A stretch of 5,001 nucleotides of DNA, taken from positions 1 to 5,001 of the forward strand of contig JABJCS010000664.1 in the NCBI GenBank assembly GCA_018665505.1, read 5' to 3'. Of the stretch, positions 1-5,001 are shown one piece after another. The stretch comes from Alphaproteobacteria bacterium. GTDB taxonomy: Bacteria > Pseudomonadota > Alphaproteobacteria > UBA8366. The position numbers were made by a program, and so were the translations under genes. The notes under the pieces were generated by a model. It made no database searches and was not told the origin of the DNA. It saw only the letters and a program-made list of their open reading frames with translations. Position 1 is the stretch's first letter. Each line of letters starts with the position of its first letter.

Positions 1-638
1 ATACGGTTGCGGCGGCGGTTGCGGCAGCGCTCTCAATTGCGACGACGCTCTCTGACGCGGCACAATTCGCCAACATTGCGGCGAGCGTCGTCGTCAGCAA
101 GGTCGGGACCGCGGTCGTACGCCCGGCGGAAATCCTTTCCGCTGCGCATGAAGGGGAATGGTCCGATGCGGAAGCGAAGGTTTTACCCGCCTCGGTCGCT
201 GACGAACGCGTCGCAGCGTGGCGCCGGCAGGGCCGCCGAGTCGGATTCACCAATGGATGCTTCGATCTGTTGCATCCGGGTCATGTGTCACTCATCGCGC
301 AGGCGCGGCGAAAATGCGATCGCTTGATCGTGGGTTTGAACAGCGATGCATCGGTAGTGCGCTTGAAGGGCGAAGGCCGTCCGGTACAAAACGAAGCTAG
401 CCGCGCGACTGTGTTGGCGTCGCTCGCCGATGTGGATGCGGTGGTTGTTTTCGCTGAAGACACACCGCTTGAGTTGATCCGGGCTCTCAAGCCGGACGTT
501 TTGATTAAGGGCGCCGACTATTCGGTTGACGAAGTGGTCGGTGCTGAGGACGTGAAAAGCTGGGGAGGAGAGGTTGTGTTGGCGGAATTGCTCGACGGGC
601 ATAGCACCACCGCGACCATTCAACGCCTCGAGAGTTGA
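1..638 (+). CDS. hldE: Bifunctional D-glycero-beta-D-manno-heptose-7-phosphate kinase / heptose-1-phosphate adenylyltransferase, C-terminal part (5' end outside window)
   Basis: Cytoplasmic enzyme of ADP-heptose synthesis for the LPS inner core. In the family the N-terminal PfkB/ribokinase-like domain phosphorylates heptose 7-phosphate at C1, and the C-terminal domain transfers AMP from ATP to heptose 1-phosphate. The frame is open from the left edge and gives 211 complete residues, against roughly 480 for full-length HldE. The first two bases (at) would complete an Asp codon before Thr-Val, matching the GAGDTV end of the PfkB active site. Residues 1-45 are the kinase C-terminus, including VGTAVV. 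After a linker, the nucleotidyltransferase domain spans about 78-211. It has FTNGCFD (82-88), the HxGH nucleotide-binding motif HPGH (91-94), LKGEGRP (121-127), KPDVLIKGADY (163-173) and the terminal GHSTTATI (199-206). The stop is TGA. The J-protein gene starts 6 bases later. Identification is secure; only the 5' truncation limits it. Confidence 0.97.
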   Translation, partial: TVAAAVAAALSIATTLSDAAQFANIAASVVVSKVGTAVVRPAEILSAAHEGEWSDAEAKVLPASVADERVAAWRRQGRRVGFTNGCFDLLHPGHVSLIAQARRKCDRLIVGLNSDASVVRLKGEGRPVQNEASRATVLASLADVDAVVVFAEDTPLELIRALKPDVLIKGADYSVDEVVGAEDVKSWGGEVVLAELLDGHSTTATIQRLES

Positions 639-644
639 GCCCCG

Positions 645-1028
645 ATGCCGACTTATACCTTATCAGGGCTCACCATACTTCTGCTGCTGATACTCGGCGG
701 CTATGTGGTGTATCAATCCCGACGCAGCCGCGAGAGCGAGCTGGCGGTTAAGCTCCGCAAATCCGAAATCGCACTGCACGACGCGGAACAGGCGTTGCAG
801 AACACATTGGATTACCATCGCGAAGAAATTGCTCGCCTGCAAAGCAGACTTGCCGGTGCACCGGTCGCCGATCAGGCGGTGGATCAGAAGTTCCGCCGGG
901 CCAAGTCCGCTTTTGCCCGTCGCTACCATCCGGACCGTGTCCAAGGCGACGAATCCGAGGCGCAAATCCGCACCGAAGTTTTCAAGGAATTCTGGGAAGA
1001 ATTACAGCGTATCGAATCCGGTCGTTGA
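645..1028 (+). CDS. Small inner-membrane J-domain-like protein (TM segment, coiled coil, HPD motif)
   Basis: A 127-residue protein. Residues about 6-23 form one hydrophobic membrane segment followed directly by RRSR, so the positive-inside rule puts the rest in the cytoplasm. Residues about 26-70 are charged and helical with heptad-like spacing, probably a coiled coil. The C-terminal 45 residues resemble J-domain helix II (FRRAKSAFARRY, 83-94), the HPD loop (95-97) and helix III (108-124). Helix I appears absent or reduced, since little recognisable sequence precedes helix II. HPD is the motif by which J proteins stimulate DnaK ATPase, so the likely role is recruiting DnaK to the membrane surface; this is inference. 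ATG at 645 is the sensible start because the hydrophobic segment begins at once. There is no strong Shine-Dalgarno, but the gene lies 6 bases after hldE, which suggests translational coupling. It could instead be a degenerate J-like protein with no DnaK role. Confidence 0.82.
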   Translation: MPTYTLSGLTILLLLILGGYVVYQSRRSRESELAVKLRKSEIALHDAEQALQNTLDYHREEIARLQSRLAGAPVADQAVDQKFRRAKSAFARRYHPDRVQGDESEAQIRTEVFKEFWEELQRIESGR

Positions 1029-1031
1029 GCG

Positions 1032-1493
1032 TTAGAGATATCCGCGAATCCAGTCGGGATCGGTATATCCAAGCAATCGGCCGGCGCTGGTTCGCGCGAA
1101 GCGAAGCGTGACGGCTTTGCGCCGCGCCGCGTTCAGGGTACTTGCGGAAGAGTCTCGTATGATCGCAGCGCCATAGGCATCGGCCAAGATAATGCCGCAG
1201 TCGGGCGGCAATATCTCCTGCGGGAAATCCGCGTCGACGGCGAAGAAAAAAAGATCGCAATACTCAAGATACTCAGACCATTTCCGATCGGAGCGAAAAT
1301 CGGCGACCGAGGATTTGACCTCAACGACCGCGATCCTGCCCTTCCGGTCTAGAGCGATCACATCGACCCTGCGGCCCGTCTTCAAGGTGAACTCAGTGAG
1401 GCAACTTTCGCCGCGCTCCACAAGGAAGCGTGAGACCCCTCGCACAATCTGTGCGGCGCGGCCGGGTGTCCTTGTATTGTCGTCATCGGTCAT
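1032..1493 (-). CDS. mmcB: MmcB family DNA repair protein (PD-(D/E)XK nuclease-like fold)
   Basis: A 153-residue protein matching the alphaproteobacterial MmcB family, known from work in Caulobacter as a DNA-damage-associated repair factor with a restriction-endonuclease-like fold. The fold's active-site pattern is visible: E34 (LTEF), D44 in RRVDVIALD, then E58-V-K60 in VVEVKSS. Family-typical stretches follow: ADFRSDRKWSEYLEYCD (64-80), FAV (84-86), and a C-terminal IILADAYGA (101-109). Length is normal for the family. A TTG at 1502 would add three residues (M-S-A). I chose the ATG at 1493 because neither codon has a good Shine-Dalgarno and ATG is the commoner start; TTG cannot be excluded. 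The gene lies 24 bases downstream of the tlpA-like stop, so the two probably share a transcript. It ends 3 bases from the convergent J-protein gene. I see no alphaproteobacterial SOS box (GTTC-N7-GTTC) near it. Confidence 0.92.
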   Translation of the reverse strand: MTDDDNTRTPGRAAQIVRGVSRFLVERGESCLTEFTLKTGRRVDVIALDRKGRIAVVEVKSSVADFRSDRKWSEYLEYCDLFFFAVDADFPQEILPPDCGIILADAYGAAIIRDSSASTLNAARRKAVTLRFARTSAGRLLGYTDPDWIRGYL

Positions 1494-1517
1494 GGCCGAC
1501 AATGTAGCACGCCCATT

Positions 1518-2042
1518 TTAGCGAAGTGTATCGATCACGCGGATGAGTTCATCCGTTCCGACGTGCATTTTCTTCGACCCTTCGAGATGGATGAAGGAAT
1601 AGGCCTCACGACCTTGCCGGTCAAAGACGAAGAGTGTCGGGATTCGGTCAACGCCGCCGAAGCGGTTGATGATATCCTTATTGCCAACGACCAATGGAAA
1701 TCCGGGGCCGGTGCTTTTGAGAAACCGTTGCATGCGCTTGCCGCCGTCACGTTTACCCCAATCCTCGAACCAGTTGACGGCGATAATGGATACGTCCGCT
1801 TCGTTGTATTTCTTCCGGATCGCGTTCAAGGATTGAAATTCCCAACGGCAGGGCGGGCACCAACTGGCGAAAAACGTCACGACAACGATCTTACCTTCGT
1901 TTGGTGCGATGGTGCCCGCGCCAATCGATGGGAGGTCAGCGAGCGCCTGCTGAAAATCCGCATCGAACTTGAGCGGCGTTCTCGCCGACGCGACGGACGC
2001 TAATGTTGCTAGAATGACAAGGATCAGAGCGATAGGTTTCAT
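1518..2042 (-). CDS. TlpA-like periplasmic thiol-disulfide oxidoreductase (thioredoxin fold)
   Basis: A 174-residue exported thioredoxin-fold protein. Residues 1-20 form a signal peptide: MKP, a hydrophobic core, and an Ala-Ser-Ala cleavage site before Arg21. The redox motif is WCPPC (61-65, Cys62 and Cys65) within VVTFFASWCPPC, the TlpA/ResA-type signature. The cis-proline loop is RIPT (133-136, Pro135), followed by the strand LFVFDRQG. These proteins usually act as thiol reductants in the periplasm, for example in cytochrome c or oxidase assembly, but no such partner gene lies in the window, so the substrate is unknown. Compared with typical TlpA proteins, the region after the cis-Pro strand holds a basic stretch around GSKKMH (155-160). 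The ATG at 2042 has no visible Shine-Dalgarno; see the candidate leaderless promoter. mmcB follows on the same strand. Confidence 0.9.
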   Translation of the reverse strand: MKPIALILVILATLASVASARTPLKFDADFQQALADLPSIGAGTIAPNEGKIVVVTFFASWCPPCRWEFQSLNAIRKKYNEADVSIIAVNWFEDWGKRDGGKRMQRFLKSTGPGFPLVVGNKDIINRFGGVDRIPTLFVFDRQGREAYSFIHLEGSKKMHVGTDELIRVIDTLR

Positions 2043-2079
2043 AGGCTAGATTATGCGGCGTTGAGTCGTGCGAATTGAA
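2043..2079 (-). promoter_or_regulatory. Candidate sigma-70-type promoter for tlpA-mmcB
   Basis: On the minus strand there is a CATAAT (-10-like, 5 of 6 to consensus) at 2055-2050. An 18-base spacer separates it from TTCAAT at 2079-2074, a weak -35. The -10 ends only 7 bases before the ATG at 2042, so transcription would start at or next to the start codon. That would give a leaderless message and would explain the missing ribosome-binding site. This rests on sequence alone, and the -35 element is poor. Confidence 0.3.
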
Positions 2080-2146
2080 CTAACAATTTCGTGACGCGCT
2101 CTTCGGTGTCTTTCCGGTCTATAGTCCCCTCTCATTTTGACCTGAC

Positions 2147-2161
2147 AGGATAGATGCCGTG
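2147..2161 (+). promoter_or_regulatory. Ribosome-binding site and GTG start of the TIGR04283 glycosyltransferase
   Basis: AGGAT at 2147-2151 lies 7 bases before GTG at 2159. The frame is closed upstream by TGA at 2138, with no other start codon between, and the conserved protein begins at once with ISVIIPTLNE. The GTG start is therefore effectively forced. A nearby ATG at 2154 is in another frame, runs only ATG-CCG-TGA, and is too close to the Shine-Dalgarno. Confidence 0.7.
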
Positions 2162-2881
2162 ATTTCCGTCATCATTCCCACACTGAATGAAGCCAGGGGC
2201 ATCGGCGCCTTGCTGGAAGCGCTCGCCCACGAGGACACCGCGCATGAAGTTATCGTCGCGGACGGCGGTAGCGATGATGGCACCGTGACCATCGCGCGAC
2301 GGTTGGGCGCATCCGTGTTATCGACGGCGCGGGGCCGTGGCCAGCAATTGGTCGCGGGTGCGGCCGAGGCACGTGGCGATGTTCTGCTATTTTTGCATGC
2401 CGATAGCGTAATTCCAGCCGGTGGATTGGCGCGGATCGCCCACGCGTTAGTAGGGCAGACTGCTCTAGTCGGAGGCAATTTTCGGATACATTTCGACGGT
2501 GACGATAATTTCAGCCGTTGGCTAGACGGGTTCTATGTTTGGATCCGAAAGCACGGATTTTACTACGGCGACTCGGCGATATTCGTGCGCCGGGATGTGT
2601 ATGACCGATTGGGTGGAATACGGCCCATCGCATTGATGGAGGATTATGATTTCGTGCGTCGAATGGAAGCAGCGGGGGAGACGTGTTGTCTCCGGGAGAC
2701 GCCACTCCAATCGTCCTCCCGCCGGTTTCGAGGGCGCCACCCAGTGGCGATCGTCTGGGGTTGGGTCGTAATCCACTTGCTGTTTCATCTCGGCGTCTCA
2801 CCGGCTTGGCTCGCCTGGTTCTACAAATCCACTCGTCAGCGGCCCGGGCTCAAATCCGTCCCGTTGAGACCCCAATCGTAA
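2159..2881 (+). CDS. Family 2 glycosyltransferase, TIGR04283 (arsenosugar-biosynthesis-associated) type
   Basis: A 240-residue GT-A-fold glycosyltransferase. It begins with the classical GT2 strand SVIIPTLNE (3-11). DGGSDDGT (35-42) is the nucleotide-sugar loop, RGRGQQL (58-64) is typical of this subfamily, and the metal-binding DxD equivalent is HAD (80-82) in LLFLHADS. VGGNFRI (104-110), YYGDSAIFVRR (135-145) and LMEDYDFVRR (159-168) follow; the Glu-Asp of the last is the presumed catalytic-base motif. The C-terminus (about 195-222) is hydrophobic and aromatic, ending GVSPAWLAWFY, as in TIGR04283 proteins, and may sit against the membrane. The family name reflects its occurrence with radical-SAM arsenosugar genes; the actual acceptor is unproven and no such gene is in this window. 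The final 15 codons overlap the 3' end of the convergent DUF547 gene. It could serve lipid or polysaccharide glycosylation instead. Confidence 0.9.
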   Translation: MISVIIPTLNEARGIGALLEALAHEDTAHEVIVADGGSDDGTVTIARRLGASVLSTARGRGQQLVAGAAEARGDVLLFLHADSVIPAGGLARIAHALVGQTALVGGNFRIHFDGDDNFSRWLDGFYVWIRKHGFYYGDSAIFVRRDVYDRLGGIRPIALMEDYDFVRRMEAAGETCCLRETPLQSSSRRFRGRHPVAIVWGWVVIHLLFHLGVSPAWLAWFYKSTRQRPGLKSVPLRPQS

Positions 2882-3681
2882 CGGTGGTCGGAAAATGTCT
2901 CCCGGCCATCCAACGAGGATTTCAGAGTGGGTCCAGCATAACGTCGAAGATGTTCGAGGATTGCGGCATCGGAATCGCCGAAATCGGGACGAAACCAAAC
3001 GTATAGGCTGGAGACAACCAAATCACCGTCTTGGATCGAGACACCGCGCGGATTATTGACGTAATTCCGTGCCGCCGATTCGAGGACGCGATTGACTGTG
3101 TCACCCTCATAAGCGCTGCGGCGCAAGTTTGGGCAACCGATCGACGCGCAATTCACTGCGTAATGGATGCGAGGGTCCTGCCAAATGGGGCGCAAGATGC
3201 GGTGCTCGATATCGTTAAGGCTCAGATCCTCACCTTCGACGGCGACCAGTTTCTTGGCCCACGGGCCACCACCGAAGCCACCACCGCCGAGGTCGATCTC
3301 ACGAATGCTGGCGATCGGGTAGTGGGTGGCGACCACTTGGATGGTCAAGGCGTTGTAAAAATTGATCCAATAGGCGAGCTGCTCACGGCGGCTGAATTGG
3401 GATATTGATATCGCGGCCAACCGGTCGACATAGCGATGTAACTGCGTGGCGTCTTCCGCCGCAAGACGGCTATAGGCGAAACGATTCACGCCGTCGGGGC
3501 CGGGCCGGACGTAGGATTTCAAAATTAAATCCCAGTCCGAATGGTCGATCCGGGCAATCGACGCCGGATCGTGTTTCTCCCATTTCGGCCACGGCTCTGC
3601 ATCAGGTGCGAACAAGGCTTCGAACCAAAACGCGCCGGACAAGAAAATAAATGCGGCACAGCTGATCATTAGACGTTTCAT
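2836..3681 (-). CDS. Exported DUF547 domain protein
   Basis: A 281-residue protein with an N-terminal hydrophobic segment (about 4-24, after MKR) that serves as a signal peptide or membrane anchor; a possible cleavage is after ALFA (22-25). The rest matches DUF547. Visible motifs are QLAYWINFYNALTI (101-114), a glycine-rich loop GGGGFGGG (132-139), LNDIEHRILRP (155-165), and the core RIHYAVNCASIGCPNL (171-186) with His173, Asn177, Cys178 and Cys183. The terminal YDWGLN is at 268-273. I know of no established biochemical activity for this family; the conserved His and Cys residues make a catalytic or metal role possible, which is inference. From memory, DUF547 genes occur near TIGR04283 glycosyltransferases, as here, but on the opposite strand. 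Its last 46 bases overlap that gene tail to tail. The ATG at 3681 has only a G-run 4 bases upstream, and a strong AGGAGGA sits further out than usual. Confidence 0.9.
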   Translation of the reverse strand: MKRLMISCAAFIFLSGAFWFEALFAPDAEPWPKWEKHDPASIARIDHSDWDLILKSYVRPGPDGVNRFAYSRLAAEDATQLHRYVDRLAAISISQFSRREQLAYWINFYNALTIQVVATHYPIASIREIDLGGGGFGGGPWAKKLVAVEGEDLSLNDIEHRILRPIWQDPRIHYAVNCASIGCPNLRRSAYEGDTVNRVLESAARNYVNNPRGVSIQDGDLVVSSLYVWFRPDFGDSDAAILEHLRRYAGPTLKSSLDGRETFSDHRYDWGLNGTDLSPGR

Positions 3682-3712
3682 AATGCCCCCATAGAACTTT
3701 CGGTCTCCTCCT
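3682..3712 (-). promoter_or_regulatory. Leader of the DUF547 gene: distant AGGAGGA and a four-codon ORF overlapping the start
   Basis: On the minus strand a near-consensus Shine-Dalgarno, AGGAGGA (3712-3706), lies 24 bases from the DUF547 ATG (3681), which is too far for normal use. An ATG at 3692-3690, 13 bases after it, opens ATG-GGG-GCA-TTA-TGA. Its TGA overlaps the DUF547 ATG as ATGA. This layout is compatible with translational coupling, but both the spacing and the function are uncertain. Confidence 0.3.
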
Positions 3713-3802
3713 GCACATCACAAATTCGATACTGGGCAACAGAGAGAAGTCTTGAAGCGATATCAGCGCGACCGACCATCACTTGGAATAAGAAATGGCA
3801 TA

Positions 3803-3817
3803 GGGGAGCGGGTGATG
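3803..3817 (+). promoter_or_regulatory. Ribosome-binding site deciding the start of the mandelate racemase-type gene
   Basis: GGGGAG at 3803-3808 stands 6 bases before ATG at 3815. The frame stays open upstream to a TTG at 3752, but the added 21 residues (starting MKRYQRDRP) are unlike enolase-superfamily N-termini. MRIESASVEV is the usual opening for the family. A GTG at 3812, directly before the ATG, is a minor alternative. Confidence 0.75.
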
Positions 3818-4900
3818 CGAATCGAATCTGCGAGCGTCGAAGTATTGAAAATTCCAGTGAGTAACGCCTATCAGGCGGCGGGGCGTCCGGTCGATGCTAA
3901 TTGGCATGTGCTTGCGCGCGTGCGCACCAGCGATGGGGTCGAAGGGGTTGGATATATCGTGCAGCCGCGCGGCGATTTGATGCACACCATTGCGTCCGGT
4001 GCGGCTGAACTGGCCGAGCATCTCGTCGGCATGGATGTCCGGGATACGGAAGCAGCCTGGCAATCGTTGGCGCGCCGGGCCAACTGGATCGGGCCGGGTG
4101 GGTTGCTACATTGGTCGCTGGCACCGCTTGATATCGCGCTATGGGATGCACTCGGCAAAAGCCTCGGCCAGCCAATCTTCCGGATGCTCGGTGGTTTTCG
4201 TCACGAAGTCGTGGCCTATGCGAGCGATCGCATGTGGTACAGCGTGCCGGTCGACGATTTGCAGAAGTCCATTCGCGAATACGCCGATGCGGGTTATGGC
4301 GGTGTTAAGCTTCGATTGAGTCACACGGCGCCCGCCGCGGAACAGGCGGAACGAGTGCGTCATGCGAAAGACGCCGCCGGTCCCGATGTGACAGTCATGG
4401 TCGACGCGACCGAAGGCTGGAGTTACACCCAAGCGGTTGAAGCTGGGCGCGCCTTGCATGAAGCGGGGGCGGGTTGGCTTGAGGATCCGATAGACCATCA
4501 GGATTATATTGGGCTTGGGAAGTTGCGCGATATGTTCGATATGCCGGTGACCGGCGGCGAGCACTATTACACATTGGCGCAGGCGCGCGAGTGTTTGGAG
4601 GCGCGAGCGCTCGACGTGATCATCCTCGATCTGGCCCGGGTCGGTGGAATAACGCCATGGCGGAAAATGGCGGCTCTTGGCGAGGCGTATAACGTGCCGG
4701 TCTGCGGTCACGTCGTCCCCGAGGTTCATGTGCACTTGCTGGCTTCCGTTCCGGCTGGTGATATGGTCGAATACATGCCGCGCTCGACGGAGATTCTGCA
4801 AAATATGCCGGAACCGTCAGGCGGTATGATGGCGCCGCTCGACGCGCCGGGACATGGATTGATTTTGGACGAGGGCGCGGTGACCCGCTTCCGAGTCTAA
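3815..4900 (+). CDS. Mandelate racemase/muconate lactonizing enzyme family protein (enolase superfamily, His-Asp dyad subgroup)
   Basis: A 361-residue cytoplasmic enzyme, full length for the superfamily. The N-terminal capping domain (about 1-120) is followed by the barrel. Active-site positions line up with mandelate racemase: K165 (VKLRL), R167 where MR has a second lysine, and metal ligands D197 (VMVDAT), E223 (WLEDP) and E249 (GGEHYY). The dyad is D272 (ILDLARVGGIT) and H299 (VCGHVVPE). The family abstracts the proton alpha to a carboxylate on a Mg2+-bound substrate, giving racemisation or sugar-acid dehydration. The substrate cannot be read from sequence; loop residues 13-30 probably set specificity. 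The His-Asp dyad points to a racemase or acid-sugar dehydratase rather than a dipeptide epimerase or succinylbenzoate synthase, which use two lysines. An M20 hydrolase gene follows after 20 bases, so both probably belong to one catabolic operon. It is divergent from the DUF547 gene. Confidence 0.93.
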   Translation: MRIESASVEVLKIPVSNAYQAAGRPVDANWHVLARVRTSDGVEGVGYIVQPRGDLMHTIASGAAELAEHLVGMDVRDTEAAWQSLARRANWIGPGGLLHWSLAPLDIALWDALGKSLGQPIFRMLGGFRHEVVAYASDRMWYSVPVDDLQKSIREYADAGYGGVKLRLSHTAPAAEQAERVRHAKDAAGPDVTVMVDATEGWSYTQAVEAGRALHEAGAGWLEDPIDHQDYIGLGKLRDMFDMPVTGGEHYYTLAQARECLEARALDVIILDLARVGGITPWRKMAALGEAYNVPVCGHVVPEVHVHLLASVPAGDMVEYMPRSTEILQNMPEPSGGMMAPLDAPGHGLILDEGAVTRFRV

Positions 4901-4920
4901 CCGAGAAAGGGATAAGTTTC

Positions 4921-5001
4921 ATGGCGGTGAAGGAAGAGATCGCGGCGTTCGCTGCGGAAATGCGGACGTGGCGGCGTGACATTCACGCTCATCCGGAAAC
5001 C
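4921..5001 (+). CDS. M20-family metallohydrolase (aminoacylase/hippurate-hydrolase-like amidohydrolase), N-terminal fragment
   Basis: Only the first 27 codons are in the window; the frame is open to the right edge. After an ATG with a good ribosome-binding site (AAAGGGA at 4906-4912, 8 bases upstream), a short helical leader precedes MRTWRRDIHAHPET. The pattern W-R-R-D-[IL]-H-x-H-P-E is the characteristic N-terminal signature of M20 aminoacylase/amidohydrolase enzymes such as hippurate hydrolase and IAA-amino-acid hydrolase homologues. These are dimetal hydrolases that cleave the amide bond of N-acyl amino acids. Metal ligands and the dimerisation domain lie beyond the window, so substrate class cannot be judged. 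The 20-base spacing from the mandelate racemase-type gene suggests co-transcription. Confidence 0.85.
   Translation, partial: MAVKEEIAAFAAEMRTWRRDIHAHPET

Noticed and set aside
7..327. Arg/Ser-rich open frame overlapping hldE
   Set aside because: It is a shadow frame of the alanine-rich hldE coding sequence; the hldE frame carries all conserved motifs.
1014..1056. Near-identical 11-base repeats (GAATCCGGTCG at 1014-1024, GAATCCAGTCG at 1046-1056) at the two convergent gene ends
   Set aside because: They are short, imperfect and both within coding sequence (J protein and mmcB ends); chance similarity is sufficient explanation.
1547..1558. GTTC-N4-GTTC direct repeat upstream of mmcB, resembling an alphaproteobacterial LexA box
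   Set aside because: The known motif needs a 7-base gap; here it is 4, and the site lies inside the tlpA-like coding sequence.
2120..2125. TATAGT as a -10 element for the TIGR04283 glycosyltransferase
   Set aside because: No -35-like sequence lies at 16-18 bases upstream; it may still be a weak promoter but cannot be supported.
3795..3803. ATG-GCA-TAG two-codon ORF before the mandelate racemase-type gene
   Set aside because: It has no ribosome-binding site of its own and is too short to mean anything without conservation.
3752..3814. N-terminal extension of the mandelate racemase-type gene from TTG at 3752
   Set aside because: The extra 21 residues do not resemble the family, and ATG at 3815 has a well-placed GGGGAG.
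4139..4801. Long antisense open frame (220 codons) within the mandelate racemase-type gene
   Set aside because: Composition is that of a reverse-complement shadow, with no recognisable domain; the sense frame has a complete active site.

Overview
The window looks like ordinary chromosomal DNA from a Gram-negative alphaproteobacterium. It is moderately GC-rich and gene-dense. It carries an LPS-heptose gene (hldE), and it carries mmcB, a DNA-repair family that is characteristic of Alphaproteobacteria. Rhodospirillales or a relative is a reasonable guess but is not proven. I see no insertion sequence, phage gene, tRNA, rRNA, CRISPR array or attachment site.

Layout, left to right. (1) 1-638 (+) is the C-terminal part of bifunctional HldE: the end of the PfkB-type heptose-phosphate kinase and the complete adenylyltransferase domain. 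(2) 645-1028 (+) follows after 6 bases and encodes a small membrane-anchored coiled-coil protein with a reduced J domain containing HPD. (3) It runs tail to tail, 3 bases apart, into a two-gene minus-strand unit: tlpA-like thioredoxin (2042-1518), then mmcB (1493-1032). (4) A 116-base divergent spacer leads to a plus-strand GT2 glycosyltransferase of the TIGR04283 type (2159-2881, GTG start). (5) Its 3' end overlaps by 46 bases the 3' end of a minus-strand gene for an exported DUF547 protein (3681-2836). (6) A second divergent spacer (3682-3814) precedes a plus-strand catabolic pair: an enolase-superfamily enzyme of the mandelate racemase type (3815-4900), then the first 27 codons of an M20-family metallohydrolase (4921 to the window edge).

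How the genes fit together. HldE makes ADP-heptose for LPS inner core; the J protein is co-directional and probably co-transcribed. The TlpA-like protein is a periplasmic thiol-disulfide protein, and MmcB is a nuclease-fold repair protein with no obvious functional link to it. TIGR04283 glycosyltransferases are named for an association with arsenosugar biosynthesis loci, and from memory DUF547 genes occur in such neighbourhoods. Here the core genes of that pathway (arsS, arsM, the TIGR04282 partner) are absent. The enolase-superfamily and M20 genes look like part of a catabolic operon that continues to the right.

I did not find a convincing new multi-gene system. The items most worth a second look are the truncated membrane J protein, the TIGR04283/DUF547 pair with overlapping 3' ends, the KxR variant in the enolase-superfamily active site, a possible leaderless tlpA promoter, and a misplaced strong Shine-Dalgarno with a four-codon leader ORF before the DUF547 gene.
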